A stretch of 64,000 bases of DNA from Eublepharis macularius (lineage: Eukaryota > Chordata > Lepidosauria > Squamata > Eublepharidae), in NCBI RefSeq assembly GCF_028583425.1, contig NC_072805.1:17370001-17434000 (forward strand), read 5' to 3'. This document shows positions 45,752 to 56,272 of the stretch, piece after piece (position 1 is the stretch's first letter; every line of letters begins with the position of its first letter). Under the pieces are notes generated by a model that had not been told where the DNA came from, ran no database searches, and worked only from the letters and a program-made list of their open reading frames with translations. The translations under genes and the position numbers were made by a program.

Positions 45752-47335
45752 TATAGAATGGGTAAAAGTAGAGTATCAGAATTGGCCTTTGAAGTGGAAT
45801 GTAATAGTATTGCAGAACCAAAGGTGCAAGTATAGAAATCGCTAGCAGTCGTGTAAGGGCTCTTGCCTCAGTAGTTTATAATAGATATGAATGAGATGGC
45901 TGAAATGATCTAAGCACCAAAGGAAGGGTCAATACGCAAATGCAATAAGATTCAGGTAAATAAATCACTGTCTGATGTTAATTAATTAAGCAATCAAATT
46001 TCATCACTTTGAAGGCAATCATGCAACAAATTCATTAGAAAGGAAAGAGAAATCGTATCACAAAACACAAATGCAATGAAATGTATAGCAAGCTTAAGTT
46101 AATCTACTATGTTGGTAAGTTTCAATAAATAATCAATCGACTTTCGCCCTTACCCTTTCAAAGTATGGTGAGAAGCAAGCAGACTGTCAGTGGGTAAAAC
46201 TGATAGTTGTGATAAGCTTGTAGTCTGCTATGCTACCTCCCCTCTCCGATTATGGATGGATCAAACTGCAATTAATTCCAGGTAAGCCAATCAAGTAAGT
46301 ACTAATTAATTAAGATTTCTTATTGTTATCGTATGTAGGAGTAGACCAAATTAATAGACGTACCTCTTAACCCCAAATCACTAAGTTGCTTGTAATCTGC
46401 TATGTTACCTTCTCTCTCTGATTATGGACGGATCAAACTGCAATTAATTCCAAGTGTACAAGTTGCTAATCAATCAAGAACCAATTAATTAAGATGTCTG
46501 TTTGTTACCTTATGGAGGAGTAGATTGAATTGATGGATGCACCTCTTAGCACTAAATCACTAATTTGCCTAACTACCTTAACAAAGTTATATACAATAAG
46601 CACGCAGCACTTTAATATAGTTTTTGGTAAAAGCTTGAAAGTGTAAATATATTCAATTAACTCACTACTTATACTCCTTTAAACCAACTGTCCCCAGACT
46701 TGTAATAAATGATTAATGAATTCTTGCCCTTACCTCTGCAAAATGCAGTAAGGAGCAAGCAGATAGTCAGTGGGTAAAACTGCAAGTTGTAATTGTTGTA
46801 TAGATTGCTTCGTTACCTCCCCCCCCTTACTAACGTCGGGTCAAGCTGCAATGAGTTCCGAGTATATGATATGCCAATCAAGAAGGTATTAATTAATTAA
46901 GATTTCTCTTTATTACTTTATGTAGAAGTGGATCAACTCAAGGGGCGCACCTCTTAATATTAAATCACTAACTTGCCTTAACTACCGTAACTAAACTATA
47001 TACAACGAGCACTCAGCGTCTTGTTACTTATTTTCCAGGAAGAACTTGAAGAGTGTATTTATATAATTATCACAAGATCTAATATTTCTCTAAAGCAACC
47101 GTCTCCAATAGAGAAATAGAAACTAAGGTGCTACACAGTCCTCAGCAGCCTCGCGAGAAATCTCTGCAACGAGGTTGCTGTAAATAAACAGAACGGAGGA
47201 CTGTTTGTGTAAGGGGCTAATAAAGAAGCAATCCCTTCAATCCCACCCCAACCACCCCTACCCGCGAGTAAATTAAGTAAGATTGGGACGTTCCAACACA
47301 ACATATTCTAGTCATAAGTCCTACCAGTCAGAGCT
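45752..47335 (-). repeat. L1 inter-ORF spacer with internal tandem repeats
   Basis: It is AT-rich and non-coding. The block around GGATCAAACTGCAATTAATT near 46257 recurs near 46430 and, more diverged, near 46846. A longer block (CCTTACC...GGAGCAAGCAGA...GTCAGTGGGTAAAACT) occurs at about 46145 and 46728. Confidence 0.7.
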
Positions 47336-48322
47336 TCAAGTGTCCCGGACCGGTATTTTATTATTTTTCTGAGGAGACATGGGCAGCGGTCGTTTTCTTT
47401 TCTGAGAGCTGGCCTCCGTCTCCATGGCGACCTCTATGCCTAGCTCACGTAGAAACCGGAGGCCTTCCTCGGGAGCAGAGATCAGGTGCTGTATACCCTT
47501 CAACGAGACTCTCAATGCAGAATACCGGGTCCAGCTGTATTCTATTTGGGCATTTCTGAGTTCCTCTGTTATCTGCCGGAGTTGTCGTCGTCGCTCCAAA
47601 ATCTCAGCCGGTAGGTCTGTATAGACGCTGATTCGCACTCCATTGTAGGAGAGGAATTTTCGCGCCCTCGCCACCTCAAGCGTTTTTTTCCTCAGCCTCC
47701 AGTCGGCAAAGACGGCCACCACATCTCTAGGTCCCCGCCTCTTATCTGGATTTCTGGGGCCCACTCGATAAGCCTTGAATATAATCAATGCATGGGTTTC
47801 CTCCAGCTTTAGCTCCGTCGTCAGCCAGCCCGCCAAAAAAACGGCAAGGTCTGCATCCACGGCCGCATTTTCCTCTATCCCCCTAAATTTCAAATTAGCA
47901 CCCTGCAGTTGAATCTCCATGTCCAAGATCTTATAGTGGACACGATCTTGTTCTGATTGCAGGGAGTGGACGTCCTCCCTTAAAGCCGCAGTCTGGGTAA
48001 GAGCCTGATCCGACTTAGCGACCACGGAGTCCATCACTATCTTAAGATCAGTTAATTGTTGTGATAGTGGTTCCATCAAGTGGGAGATTTTGTTAGAAAA
48101 GCTCGATTCAAGGTCTAGCAGAAAGGCTTTCAGTGCTGGATCATAGGAAACCGTCTGAGATTTTCGCGCCTCAGCATTTACTATCGCGGCCTCCATGTTT
48201 GCACTCGTTCCCTCTATCTCCCCCTCCGTGCCTTCTGCTTGCGAAGCTGGGAAATAGCTCTGCAAATTTTTCACCGCCTTAGAGTTGGGTTTCTTTGAAG
48301 TAAGATCTTGCTTACCCTTCAT
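47336..48322 (-). CDS. L1 ORF1 protein (nucleic-acid chaperone)
   Basis: 328 codons. The N-terminal region is polar and variable. Residues about 65-140 show heptad spacing for a coiled coil (trimerisation). About 142-225 form an RRM-like domain (NLKFRGIEE, and RGPRDVVAVFADWRLRK as the RNP-like strand). About 226-300 form the C-terminal domain (YNGVRISVYTDLPAEILERR, ALRVSLKGIQHLI). A basic KRKRP tail lies at 308-312. By family knowledge it coats L1 RNA and acts as a chaperone during target-primed reverse transcription. The frame is intact. Confidence 0.9.
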   Translation of the reverse strand: MKGKQDLTSKKPNSKAVKNLQSYFPASQAEGTEGEIEGTSANMEAAIVNAEARKSQTVSYDPALKAFLLDLESSFSNKISHLMEPLSQQLTDLKIVMDSVVAKSDQALTQTAALREDVHSLQSEQDRVHYKILDMEIQLQGANLKFRGIEENAAVDADLAVFLAGWLTTELKLEETHALIIFKAYRVGPRNPDKRRGPRDVVAVFADWRLRKKTLEVARARKFLSYNGVRISVYTDLPAEILERRRQLRQITEELRNAQIEYSWTRYSALRVSLKGIQHLISAPEEGLRFLRELGIEVAMETEASSQKRKRPLPMSPQKNNKIPVRDT

Positions 48323-48449
48323 ACTAAGTTTTGTAGAACGTTTTTGATGCGTTTATCGGGGTTTAGGGGTGGAATTGAACCGGAGCTCTGGCTTTAGGCG
48401 TCCATTCCTCTCGGTGCCGACGCCACGCCCCCCCCCTTCATGACTTCTT

Positions 48450-48630
48450 GAAGGAAGGTCTGTTTCTAGACCCATTTCAACCGAGCTTCTGACCTGGTTT
48501 GGGGATGCAAGCAGTCCTGTTCACCCTGACAGTTTATTTTTGCCAGGTGAGAAACAGGATGTGGCTTTCTTGAATCTCCTGGACATCTCTCAGTGGAAAT
48601 CAATACAGTCTGGGCTGGTTCTCTGGAATG
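48450..48630 (+). mobile_element. CR1-like LINE remnant, part 3
   Basis: It continues the remnant at 41482-41607 once the L1 and one target duplication are removed. Fragments such as the ACCCATTTCAACC and GACCTGGTTTGGGGATG region fit the CR1 DPFQxGFRPGxG segment with frameshifts. Confidence 0.5.
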
Positions 48631-48641
48631 TGTATTAGGAA

Positions 48642-49498
48642 CAGACATGGGCACGAACAGAAAAAAACCCGAACATGGTGTTCATTGTTCATTGCCATCC
48701 ACGAACAATGAACAACGAACACTGACAAACATGATCCCATCATGAACATGTACATTGTTCGTTGTTCGTGGGGGCCAGCAGGCTCTCCTCCAGCCATCAA
48801 GATCCCTACCACACCACTCCCAGAAACCCTACCTGAGCAGGCAGCAGGAAATGTACCAATAATAAATAATAGCTTGGCCCGAGAGCCTGGCAAAAGGCCT
48901 GGAACCTGAAGGGGTAGATCCCTATTGCACCACTTCAAGAAACCTTACCTGAGCAGGCAGCAGAAGAGGTACCAATAATAAATAATAGCTTGGCCCCAGA
49001 GCCTGGCAGCAGCCCTGGAACTTGAAGAGGTAGATTCCTATCCCATCACACACAAAGAAAATTCAAGCTCCAATGCACTCTCCCTGTCTCTCTCTTTCTC
49101 TCAAAATGCCAACAGCAACTGTCTCTCCCTCACTGTCTGCAAAACCAGAGCTGGGAGCCCCCTCCCCCCTCCCCTTTGCTTCCTTGTAAGAAATTTGGAG
49201 CTCCACACTTGAAAAGAAGACTTGCCTATCAAGCTAAATTGGGCTTAGATTGGGGTTTCCAGGGCAACCGCAGGCATTCAGACAGAGTCCAGGAAGTCCT
49301 TGCCTCCAGTTGCCAAGGGAATTGATTGCAGGTGCCAGACTGTCTGGCTTGATGAACAGCAATGAATGAGGCTTGCAACAACCACCTGTTCATTAGAGTT
49401 CATTTAGAATGGGGCCTCAGGAACACCTTGTTCATGAACAGCTGATTGGGCTGTTCATGGCTTTTTTTAGTTCATATTGTTGTTCATGCCCATCTCTA
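48642..49498. mobile_element. hAT-like element with 8-bp TSD (GGGCACGAAC ends)
   Basis: The left end is CAGACATGGGCACGAAC and the right end GTTCATGCCCATCTCTA. The 8-bp direct repeat ATTAGGAA is at 48634-48641 and 49499-49506. Sub-terminal GTTCATTGTTC and GAACAATGAAC repeats cluster near 48690-48760. A roughly 125-bp block (CTACCTGAGCAGGCAGCAG, then AATAATAAATAATAGCTTGG) is tandemly duplicated at about 48789-49040. No transposase is seen. Confidence 0.85.
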
Positions 49499-49716
49499 AT
49501 TAGGAATGCTGCTCTCTGATCTTTGAAGGTAGTGCTGAGGGATTTCGTGTTCAATCTGTGGAAGGAGTCCTGCAAGTTTAAATTCCTGCTTCCACACCCA
49601 TGTTATGGACAGCGGTCAGATTATAGGGTTAATTTGTCCTTCTTATGTTTTCCTTTCTCCATCTTTCTACTTCATCAAGAGTCCCCCTGTGTCAGAAAGT
49701 GCTTAGTTCCTGCAAG

Positions 49717-50113
49717 CAGGGCTTTTTTCCTGGGAAAAGAGGTGGTAGATCTCTCTATTATCACATGTGGGCGCGCAAAATACGCATGTGCTGCTGGAAA
49801 CACGTGATGACATCACTTCTGGGAAGTGACATCACTTCCAGAAGTGACCTTGTGGCAGCACAGCAGGAAAAAAGGGAAGAAGAAAAGACATGGAAAGAGG
49901 GAGGGAAGGAAAGAGAGAAGGAAGCAAGGAAAGAAAGAAAAAGGGAGGGAGGGAGGGAGGGAGGGAAAGGCTGGGGAAGAGGCCAGGGAAGCTCCACCCG
50001 AGGAGACGGCCCATGGGTCTTTGGGTGCTGTGGGCGGAGCCATCAGTCATGTGATCTTTTTTCAGAGATGCTGGATCTCAGATCCTGGGAGATCCCGCTG
50101 AAAAAAAGCCCTG
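49717..50113. mobile_element. hAT-like element, CAGGGCTTTTTT family, with 8-bp TSD
   Basis: The ends are CAGGGCTTTTTTCC and GCTGAAAAAAAGCCCTG. CCTGCAAG is duplicated at 49709-49716 and 50114-50121. The middle contains a purine-rich GGAA/GGGA tract (about 49865-49970). Confidence 0.85.
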
Positions 50114-50764
50114 CCTGCAAGAGATGGAAGGTGAAGATCCATGGGCATTTGGACCCACACATAAAGCAGGTTAAAGATTTATCTGGATAAAGATGGTAAA
50201 CTGTAATGTTCAATGACTGGTTACAGAAAGGAAAGTAAGTATAATAATATTGGGGAATTTTAAAATTCAAGTCAATACAGATAGAATAATCTAGTTATTT
50301 GTTGTCAGTTAAATGATACGATTATTATAAAAGAATTCGAGATGATGTAATTGAGTCACCATTGACAATGGCACCAGGCCATTCAACTAAGTGGCTAGTT
50401 ACCCTTTTTCTTGCTGGGACAATGCACGTAATACTTTAATTGTAGCTATCTTTTTCAATGTAGCCATTGAGATAAGATCCAGAATGGTAAAAGAAGCTTA
50501 AAAGAGTGGCTGTGGGTCTAGGAGGCACATGTGATGCAAAGTCCTCGTGTTGTCTACCAACAACAAGAGGGATTTGTAATGTATAGTGAGGCCCTGATTT
50601 ATCAACACAGTGATCCTGCATTTGTGAAGCTACAATCCAAGCCCAGCTGCAGTTGTTTTATGATCTCCCTTGATGTCACAGCATTGTATTTCCTTACGCT
50701 GTTGAGAAACATATATGGGCAGATTGGCACATCCTAGCCCATGCCATACCCCTTCAGTTTTTAC

Positions 50765-50952
50765 CTTGGGAATATTATAACCGAAAAGCTGCATGTCTTT
50801 GACAGGGGCATGAGGTATTCCTAGGGGTACTACATTTGCAAAGCGCTGGATTTCATGAATGACAGCATTTGTGTAAGGCAGCTTGTCCCGATCTTCGTAC
50901 TGGATGCATGGATTATTTCCAAGAACATTATTGATTTCCACGTGACATTTCT
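50765..50952 (-). CDS. CYP2 exon 7
   Basis: 188 bases, the standard length. The acceptor is TGTTCCTTAG and the donor GTAAAA. Residues 317-379 include EKCHVEINNVLG, DKLPYTNAVIHEIQRF and VVPLGIPHA. Glu350 and Arg353 are the K-helix ExxR pair. The VVPLGxPH stretch is substrate recognition site 5. Confidence 0.93.
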
Positions 50953-51079
50953 CTAAGGAACAGAGACTTCAGTTACCATTGATAGCATTTCACTGGCAGC
51001 TTGAGGATCTACCACATTCATTTTAATTTTCTTCTGTTTGTTCCTTTTAAAAATTATTATTGTTATTGTTATTAATGTT

Positions 51080-51700
51080 ATTTATAGTCCACCTTTTTGA
51101 CTGAGACTCAAGGCAGATTACACAATGCCGGTCACTACAGTCTGTTTCAAAGACATTTCAATAAACAATGTGATAGGGTATGTAAATGCAAATGTCCAAA
51201 GATTTAAAACTAACAAGAATCCAATAAATGTTAAAACACAGCATAGGCAATTCTAAGACGGCTATATTAAACAACACAGAAACTATCTAGTAGGATCATA
51301 CATACAGCAACAGACATTACATAGTAGTAAAGTCTATAGTTCCTATATCTCTAACTTATGCGTCTTTTTTGAGATCATTGCCTTAAAGTACAGCCCTCCT
51401 ATTTAAGTAAAAAGCCCACTTGAATAATTCAGTTTTGCATTATTTGCAGAAAGCCAGGTGATTGGACAGATTCATGGAGGATAGCTCTAACAGCGGCTAC
51501 CAGCCATGATGACTAAAGGGAACCTGCATATTCAGAAGCAATAAATCTCTGCATACCAGTGCGAGGAAGCAGCACTGGGGAAGATCTGTTGTTGGCCCTC
51601 TACAATAACTGGTTGGCCATTGGGTGAGACAGGATGCTGGACTCGATGGATCACTGGTCTGATCCAGCAGGGCCCTTCTTATGCTCTCCTGAAAAAAGTG
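51080..51700 (-). repeat. CR1/L2-like 3' end and other old repeat sequence
   Basis: Near 51080-51125 the minus strand reads TAATCTGCCTTGAGTCTCAG, then AAAGGTGGACTATAAATAA, a CR1/L2-like 3' tail. Near 51625-51680, GGATGCTGGACTCGATGGA and GGTCTGATCCAGCAGGGC is a phrase I know as a common reptile repeat (plus strand). Confidence 0.45.
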
Positions 51701-52214
51701 GCTGGATCCAACCAAATAACTGAATCGAGGATGGATCCCAGAGGTATCTTCCACTCACAGGAAGACTATTTTTGCACATTGTACATAATACATAAACCAG
51801 TGCGCTCAGCTCTCTCTGGCCACTGCTGGCATGCTTCCTTCTTGCAGAGCACAGAGTGCATTTAGGGGAGGAAAGGGAGCATGCCAGTGGCAGCCAGAGG
51901 GAGTCAAGCAGACTGTGCTCTAGCCCTCGGTCTTAGGGAGGCAATGGAGAATGCACGGCATTTGCTCAGTCCCCAAACAGGAGGTGGTGGCTGCAAACGC
52001 TCCTGACTAAGGTGGGAGGAGGAGGGAGTGCTGGGTGCCACTGCCGCATGGTGAGGTGGGCATGTGGGTGGGCTGGCTGCTGCCTTCCTGGGCTGCCCTC
52101 CTCACTATGGTCCTGGAGCGATGGGAGGGATTCTCTCCCTCTTTTCCCTGGCGGAGAATCACACTGAGCTGCTGTTCTTTCTCACTACATTTCATATAGA
52201 ATCTTGCGGGAAAC

Positions 52215-52705
52215 CAGGGCTCATTTGGAGACGGAACATGCCGGAACGGTGTTCCGGTAGATCTGAAAAGAGGTCACGTGGGTTTTGGTCCCGCCCACAT
52301 GATCCCTTTTCCTCGTGGCTGTCCTTGTCTTTAGCAGCAGGCAGCAGAGTGAGTGCAAGCCGAGTGGGGCTGAGCTCCAAAGGAACATAAGCTGCTTTGA
52401 ATTCATTCTGCTCTGCTGCTTTATTTTCATTTGTGACTTGTGAGAGAAAGTGAGTGAGTGAGTGAGTGAGTGAGTGCGTGCGTGCATGCAAGCAGGGCTG
52501 GCTCTCCAGAGGAGGGTAAACTGCTTTGAGTTCATTCTGCTTTAAGGAAATACCTGGAAATTTTGGGGGAAAGGGGCCTGAGGGGTGGATGTTGCCTTCT
52601 GAAAAACTTCTGGTGATGTCAGGGTGTGTGGCATATGCTAATGGGATATGCTAATGAGTTATGCTAATGAGTTCCTGCAGTTCCTTTCCTAGGAAATGAC
52701 TCCTG
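52215..52705. mobile_element. hAT-like element, CAGGGCTCATTT family, with 8-bp TSD
   Basis: The ends are CAGGGCTCATTTGGAG and CTAGGAAATGACTCCTG. CGGGAAAC is duplicated at 52207-52214 and 52706-52713. A (GTGA)n tract lies at about 52450-52480. A 28-bp TGCTTTGAATTCATTCTGCT block occurs twice. It lies in CYP2 intron 6. Confidence 0.85.
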
Positions 52706-52980
52706 CGGGAAACCAACACATGAAGAACACATGCCGAGCACCTTGTGTAGTTCCCCTCTTAGCCCAGGCTCTCAAGGTGTATTGTGGGGATGCTAGTAAG
52801 CCTGCCTCCAATTCAATACCTGCTACATTAATGACTAGACAATAACATCTTGATTTTTGTTAAAAGAAAGGACAGACATTCATTTCCATCTAATTTAGCA
52901 CTTCTTAAATCTGACACCCTAGGCAGCTCCGATGCTCATATATCTGATAGTGCCAGCCCTGTTCTTTGACACAGACATAC

Positions 52981-53119
52981 CTTGAACCTCTGGGAAAGCC
53001 ATCATGTACAACAAACCCCACCCAAGCGTTGTTGCAGTCGTTTCTACTCCCGCAATGAACATTTCAATCATTGTTAAAGTCATGTACTCCTCTTCAAAAC
53101 TTGATCCTTTATTCTCTGG
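52981..53119 (-). CDS. CYP2 exon 6
   Basis: 139 bases (usually 142). The acceptor TTTTTTAAAAG is weak because of a purine just before the AG. The donor is GTATGT. Residues 271-316 hold the I helix: MFIAGVETTATTL, where AGVETT (293-298) is the oxygen-activation motif AGxxTT with Thr297/298. WGLLYMMAFPEVQ follows. The frame is open and in phase with its neighbours. Confidence 0.92.
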
Positions 53120-53426
53120 CTTTTAAAAAAGGAAATTTGAAAGCAGTATTTCATAGTCAAATATACAGCTAAATAGAAAAGACCTGAATAATGTAGCCGT
53201 TTGAGTTGGGAAGGTCTCAACCCGTAGTAAAGTAATTGAATGAGTATTTCTCATTTACATAGTAACCAGGACTCCATGTTCTGTCCGTATCCTAATTATT
53301 CTGTTCAGTCTTGGGGGGAGGGACACATCATTTCTTACCTCACTTGCCTAGTGGCAATTCAGCTAAGCTTGACCCCTTCAACTCATGGGCCAGTTCACAC
53401 ACAACGATAATAATGATTTTATACAG

Positions 53427-53618
53427 GGTCATTTCCAAACGGCTTACCTTCCCTCAGAACGACCCAGAACATCATGCAAAGAACACGGAAGATTGCATTT
53501 TCTCACACAAGATTTGTGCGATGTAGCGCAAATCTCACGCAAGAAAATGCGATCTTCCGCATTTTTTGCGCAATGTTCCGGATCGTTCCAAGGGAAGGTA
53601 AGCCGTGTGGAAACGGCC
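53427..53618. mobile_element. Family C palindrome with CAG duplication
   Basis: The left GGTCATTTCCAAACGGCTTA and right TAAGCCGTGTGGAAACGGCC are inverted. CAG lies at 53424-53426 and 53619-53621. The arms include AAATGCGATCTTCCGCATT types of motif. It lies in CYP2 intron 5. Confidence 0.75.
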
Positions 53619-54341
53619 CAGGTGTGGTGAAGTTCAATAAGAGTGACAAGATTTTTCAATAATGTTCCAAATTAATTTTTTCTTAAATACTTTCCCATAT
53701 GCCACTGGACCGGAAGTAATCCTTTTAGAGTATGCAAAATATGCCACAACTTCCATTTATCCTGATACAGTTTTATACTTCTTAACAGCTAAACGTATTT
53801 TTGAGAAACATTGGAATCTCGCTTAGACGCTTCTAAGAGGACTGGTGTACTGCAGGATTGGGAAATAATGTACAAAAAATAATCTTTTGTGAGGTTCAGA
53901 TTTATTTAAGAAATGTGTGGGAACTGAACAGAGAGTTAGTGAAGGGTGCGTGATTATCCTGCAGAAGAGTAAGCTCAATGGTTATTTTTAGAATCCTCTG
54001 GGTAATAATGTTAATAAAGTATTGTTACACAACCAGGAAAAAAAGCTTCCTGTTTTATTTACCAACTAGAGAACACCAAACAGGTAAAACCTGATCCAAG
54101 ATCAAGACCGATGGTTCAGTGAGTGTGTTTCCATGTATATGTCATTAAATTCAATTCTGAACTAGGCACCAGAGTGTAAAGCTGAAGGGAGGAACAAAAA
54201 AAGGTAGTTAAGTGGGTGGGAGAGAAGAAAACAAGTGAGGCTGCCAAAGGGAGGGAAGGAATGAAAGCAAAAGGCTGGAGAGGAGATAAAGGTGGGTGGG
54301 AGAGAGAGAAGAAAACAGGGAAAGGGGAAAAGCTACGGGGA

Positions 54342-54645
54342 TGTTAAATAGCGGGTTCAGACACTGAGTGATTCAACAAGCTCTTTATTCGACCAGAACA
54401 TCACTGAAAACCTAGGTGGCAAGCCGCACATATATTCACAACTTTCATTCCCAAACCACGCCCCAACTATCTTCATTTGCATCAACCCTTCATTTGCATA
54501 AACTATATACATTATAACTTATTTACAGCTCAGTGATTGGTCTTTATCGTGCTGCCCTGATTGGCTGCTACCAGCAAAACACAACCAATGATAGTGCAGG
54601 CTTCAGTACCCTTATTTGAGCTAGCGGCTTGACGAATACATAACA
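54342..54645 (-). mobile_element. Solo LTR of a retroelement
   Basis: A 304-bp unit has TGTTA...TAACA ends and the 5-bp direct repeat GGGGA at 54337-54341 and 54646-54650. On the minus strand it shows two CCAAT-like boxes, a TATATATG-like motif and AATAAA in GTCGAATAAAGAGC, in LTR order U3-R-U5. No internal genes remain, so it is a solo LTR left by LTR-LTR recombination. Lineage unknown. It lies in CYP2 intron 5. Confidence 0.85.
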
Positions 54646-55387
54646 GGGGAGCTGCCAGAGGTAGAGAAAGATGAAGCAGGGAGAGAGAGAGATGGGGGGA
54701 AATGAGATGGCTGCTGAGAGTCCTGGCAGGTCTCCCACTTGTATGTGTGTGAGACGAAGGATAATTCACATGTAGTCATTAAGTCCTGTGATAGCAACTA
54801 TATTGCAGTTGTGTGTTTTAAATAAAAAGGATGTCTACTTGCGCACTTTGAGCAACCCTCCAACCATTCTTGGGACATCTTCATGTGGACAATGTCAAGT
54901 GGGAGCTGAACCAACAGCATTTTCTGTGCTTACAGAGGCCCTTCTCCATCTAGCCAAGCTTTTGGTTATTGTCAAGTACTCCAAAGTTCCCCTAGATCTA
55001 GCATTCGGGCACACAAGTGTATATTCAAAATTAGACAGAACATGGCATGTGGATTCTAAATGAAATGAAAAATCTGTGATCCATAAGCATGAATTTAAAA
55101 AAATAAACTTTAAATAAGGTGGCAGAGGGAATTCTCACGTTTTTGTATTTACTCATGTATTTCTGAAAACGAAAATGATATCAAAATCCACTCTGGAACT
55201 TATCAAACTCAAAATTCAATAAGCTGTTACTTGAATTTTCTTTTTTTTAGTCAATCCTAAATTTTGCTATTGTTCAGTAAAGACAAAAATGTGGTGAATT
55301 TAAAAAAAAAAACACTTGGGAGCATTTTCTAAGTTTATGCAGGAAGAAAACATGGCTTGCCAAATCAGGGTGAGAGACATTGGGTAC

Positions 55388-55561
55388 CTTCTGTATTTCT
55401 TCCAAATAGGCATCAGTTATGTCTCGGTGGTCTCCGGGAATAAGCGTTGCCCTGTGCTCTTCGACTTCTTTTGAAAAGAACGCAATGACCTTCTCTGCAG
55501 CCTTGAATAAATTTTGGTGTGGAAGAGGAAGCCTCCGCACAAATGGCACTGCATTATAAAG
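55388..55561 (-). CDS. CYP2 exon 5
   Basis: 174 bases (the family usually has 177). The acceptor is GCCCGCAG and the donor GTACCC. Residues 213-270 start LYNAVPFV and include LPLPHQNLF, EVEEHR and RDITDAYLEEIQK, the helix G to H region (PG-x-HRD-T-DA). This region shapes the access channel in CYP2 enzymes. Confidence 0.92.
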
Positions 55562-55736
55562 CTGCGGGCAAGCAGAAGAACCAATTATTGAATTAATTAA
55601 GCAACTTGTCTTCCTATGATCTTGATGGCTGAGCAAGATTCCAGCAGCCACCATGTATTGCAAGCTGAAACAAAAATTTCAGAGTGTGGAATGCAATTAA
55701 AGTAAACAGCAAAAATTCATTTTACAAATCTGTAAA

Positions 55737-56272
55737 ATGACCACCTCGCGCGTCACTTTGGTGACGTCATCACGCAGGGTGGAATGGCGGGGACAGTGTG
55801 CGGGGCTGGGAAGCTGCCCACAGGCGAACCTCCCCACAGGCAAATGGCACGAGCGGCCTCGCAGCCCCCCGCACTGCTTTCGCCTGCCCCGCAGGACAGG
55901 GGGTGGCCGGCTTGCCACGCACCCCCTGCCCTGCAGGGCAGGCAAAAGGCAGCGTGGCCACCCGCGCCATTCGGCTGCCCCGCAGGACAAGGGGCGGCTG
56001 GCCGGCCCCTGTCCTGCGGGGCAGGCGAATGGCATGGGCGGCCCCACAGCCCCCATGCTGCCTTTTGCCTGCCCTGCAGGACAGGGGGTGCACGGCAAGC
56101 CGGCCGCCCCCTGTCCTGCGGGGCAGGCGAAAGCAGCGCAGGGGGCTGCAAGGTTGCCCGCGCTGCTGCCTGCGCCCTCTGGCAGCTGGCAGCTGCTCCC
56201 GGCGCTCCTCCCTGGTGGCACTGGGGGCAGACTACCCCCCCTGTCCCCCCTTGATCCAGTCCTGTTACTACA
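55737..56272. mobile_element. GC-rich hAT-like relative, reversed and truncated
   Basis: The right end GATCCAGTCCTG corresponds to the terminus of 8093-8659. The GC-rich repeated blocks (CCCTGTCCTGCGGGGCAGGC) match. The left terminus is missing. It lies in CYP2 intron 4. Long open frames here (up to 227 codons) reflect composition. Confidence 0.65.

Larger units (their letters stand above)
41608..48435 (-). mobile_element. Full-length L1-clade LINE with intact ORF1 and ORF2
   Basis: The element is 6.83 kb on the minus strand. The 14-bp target-site duplication CTTCATGACTTCTT is at 41594-41607 and 48436-48449. The 3' end is a poly(A) tract (T run about 41608-41619) with an AATAAA signal just upstream. 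The 5' end starts with a G run, and the leader before ORF1 is 113 bp. Both ORFs are uninterrupted. The 1.58-kb spacer between them is unusually long. It lies in CYP2 intron 7 in the gene's own orientation. Confidence 0.95.
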
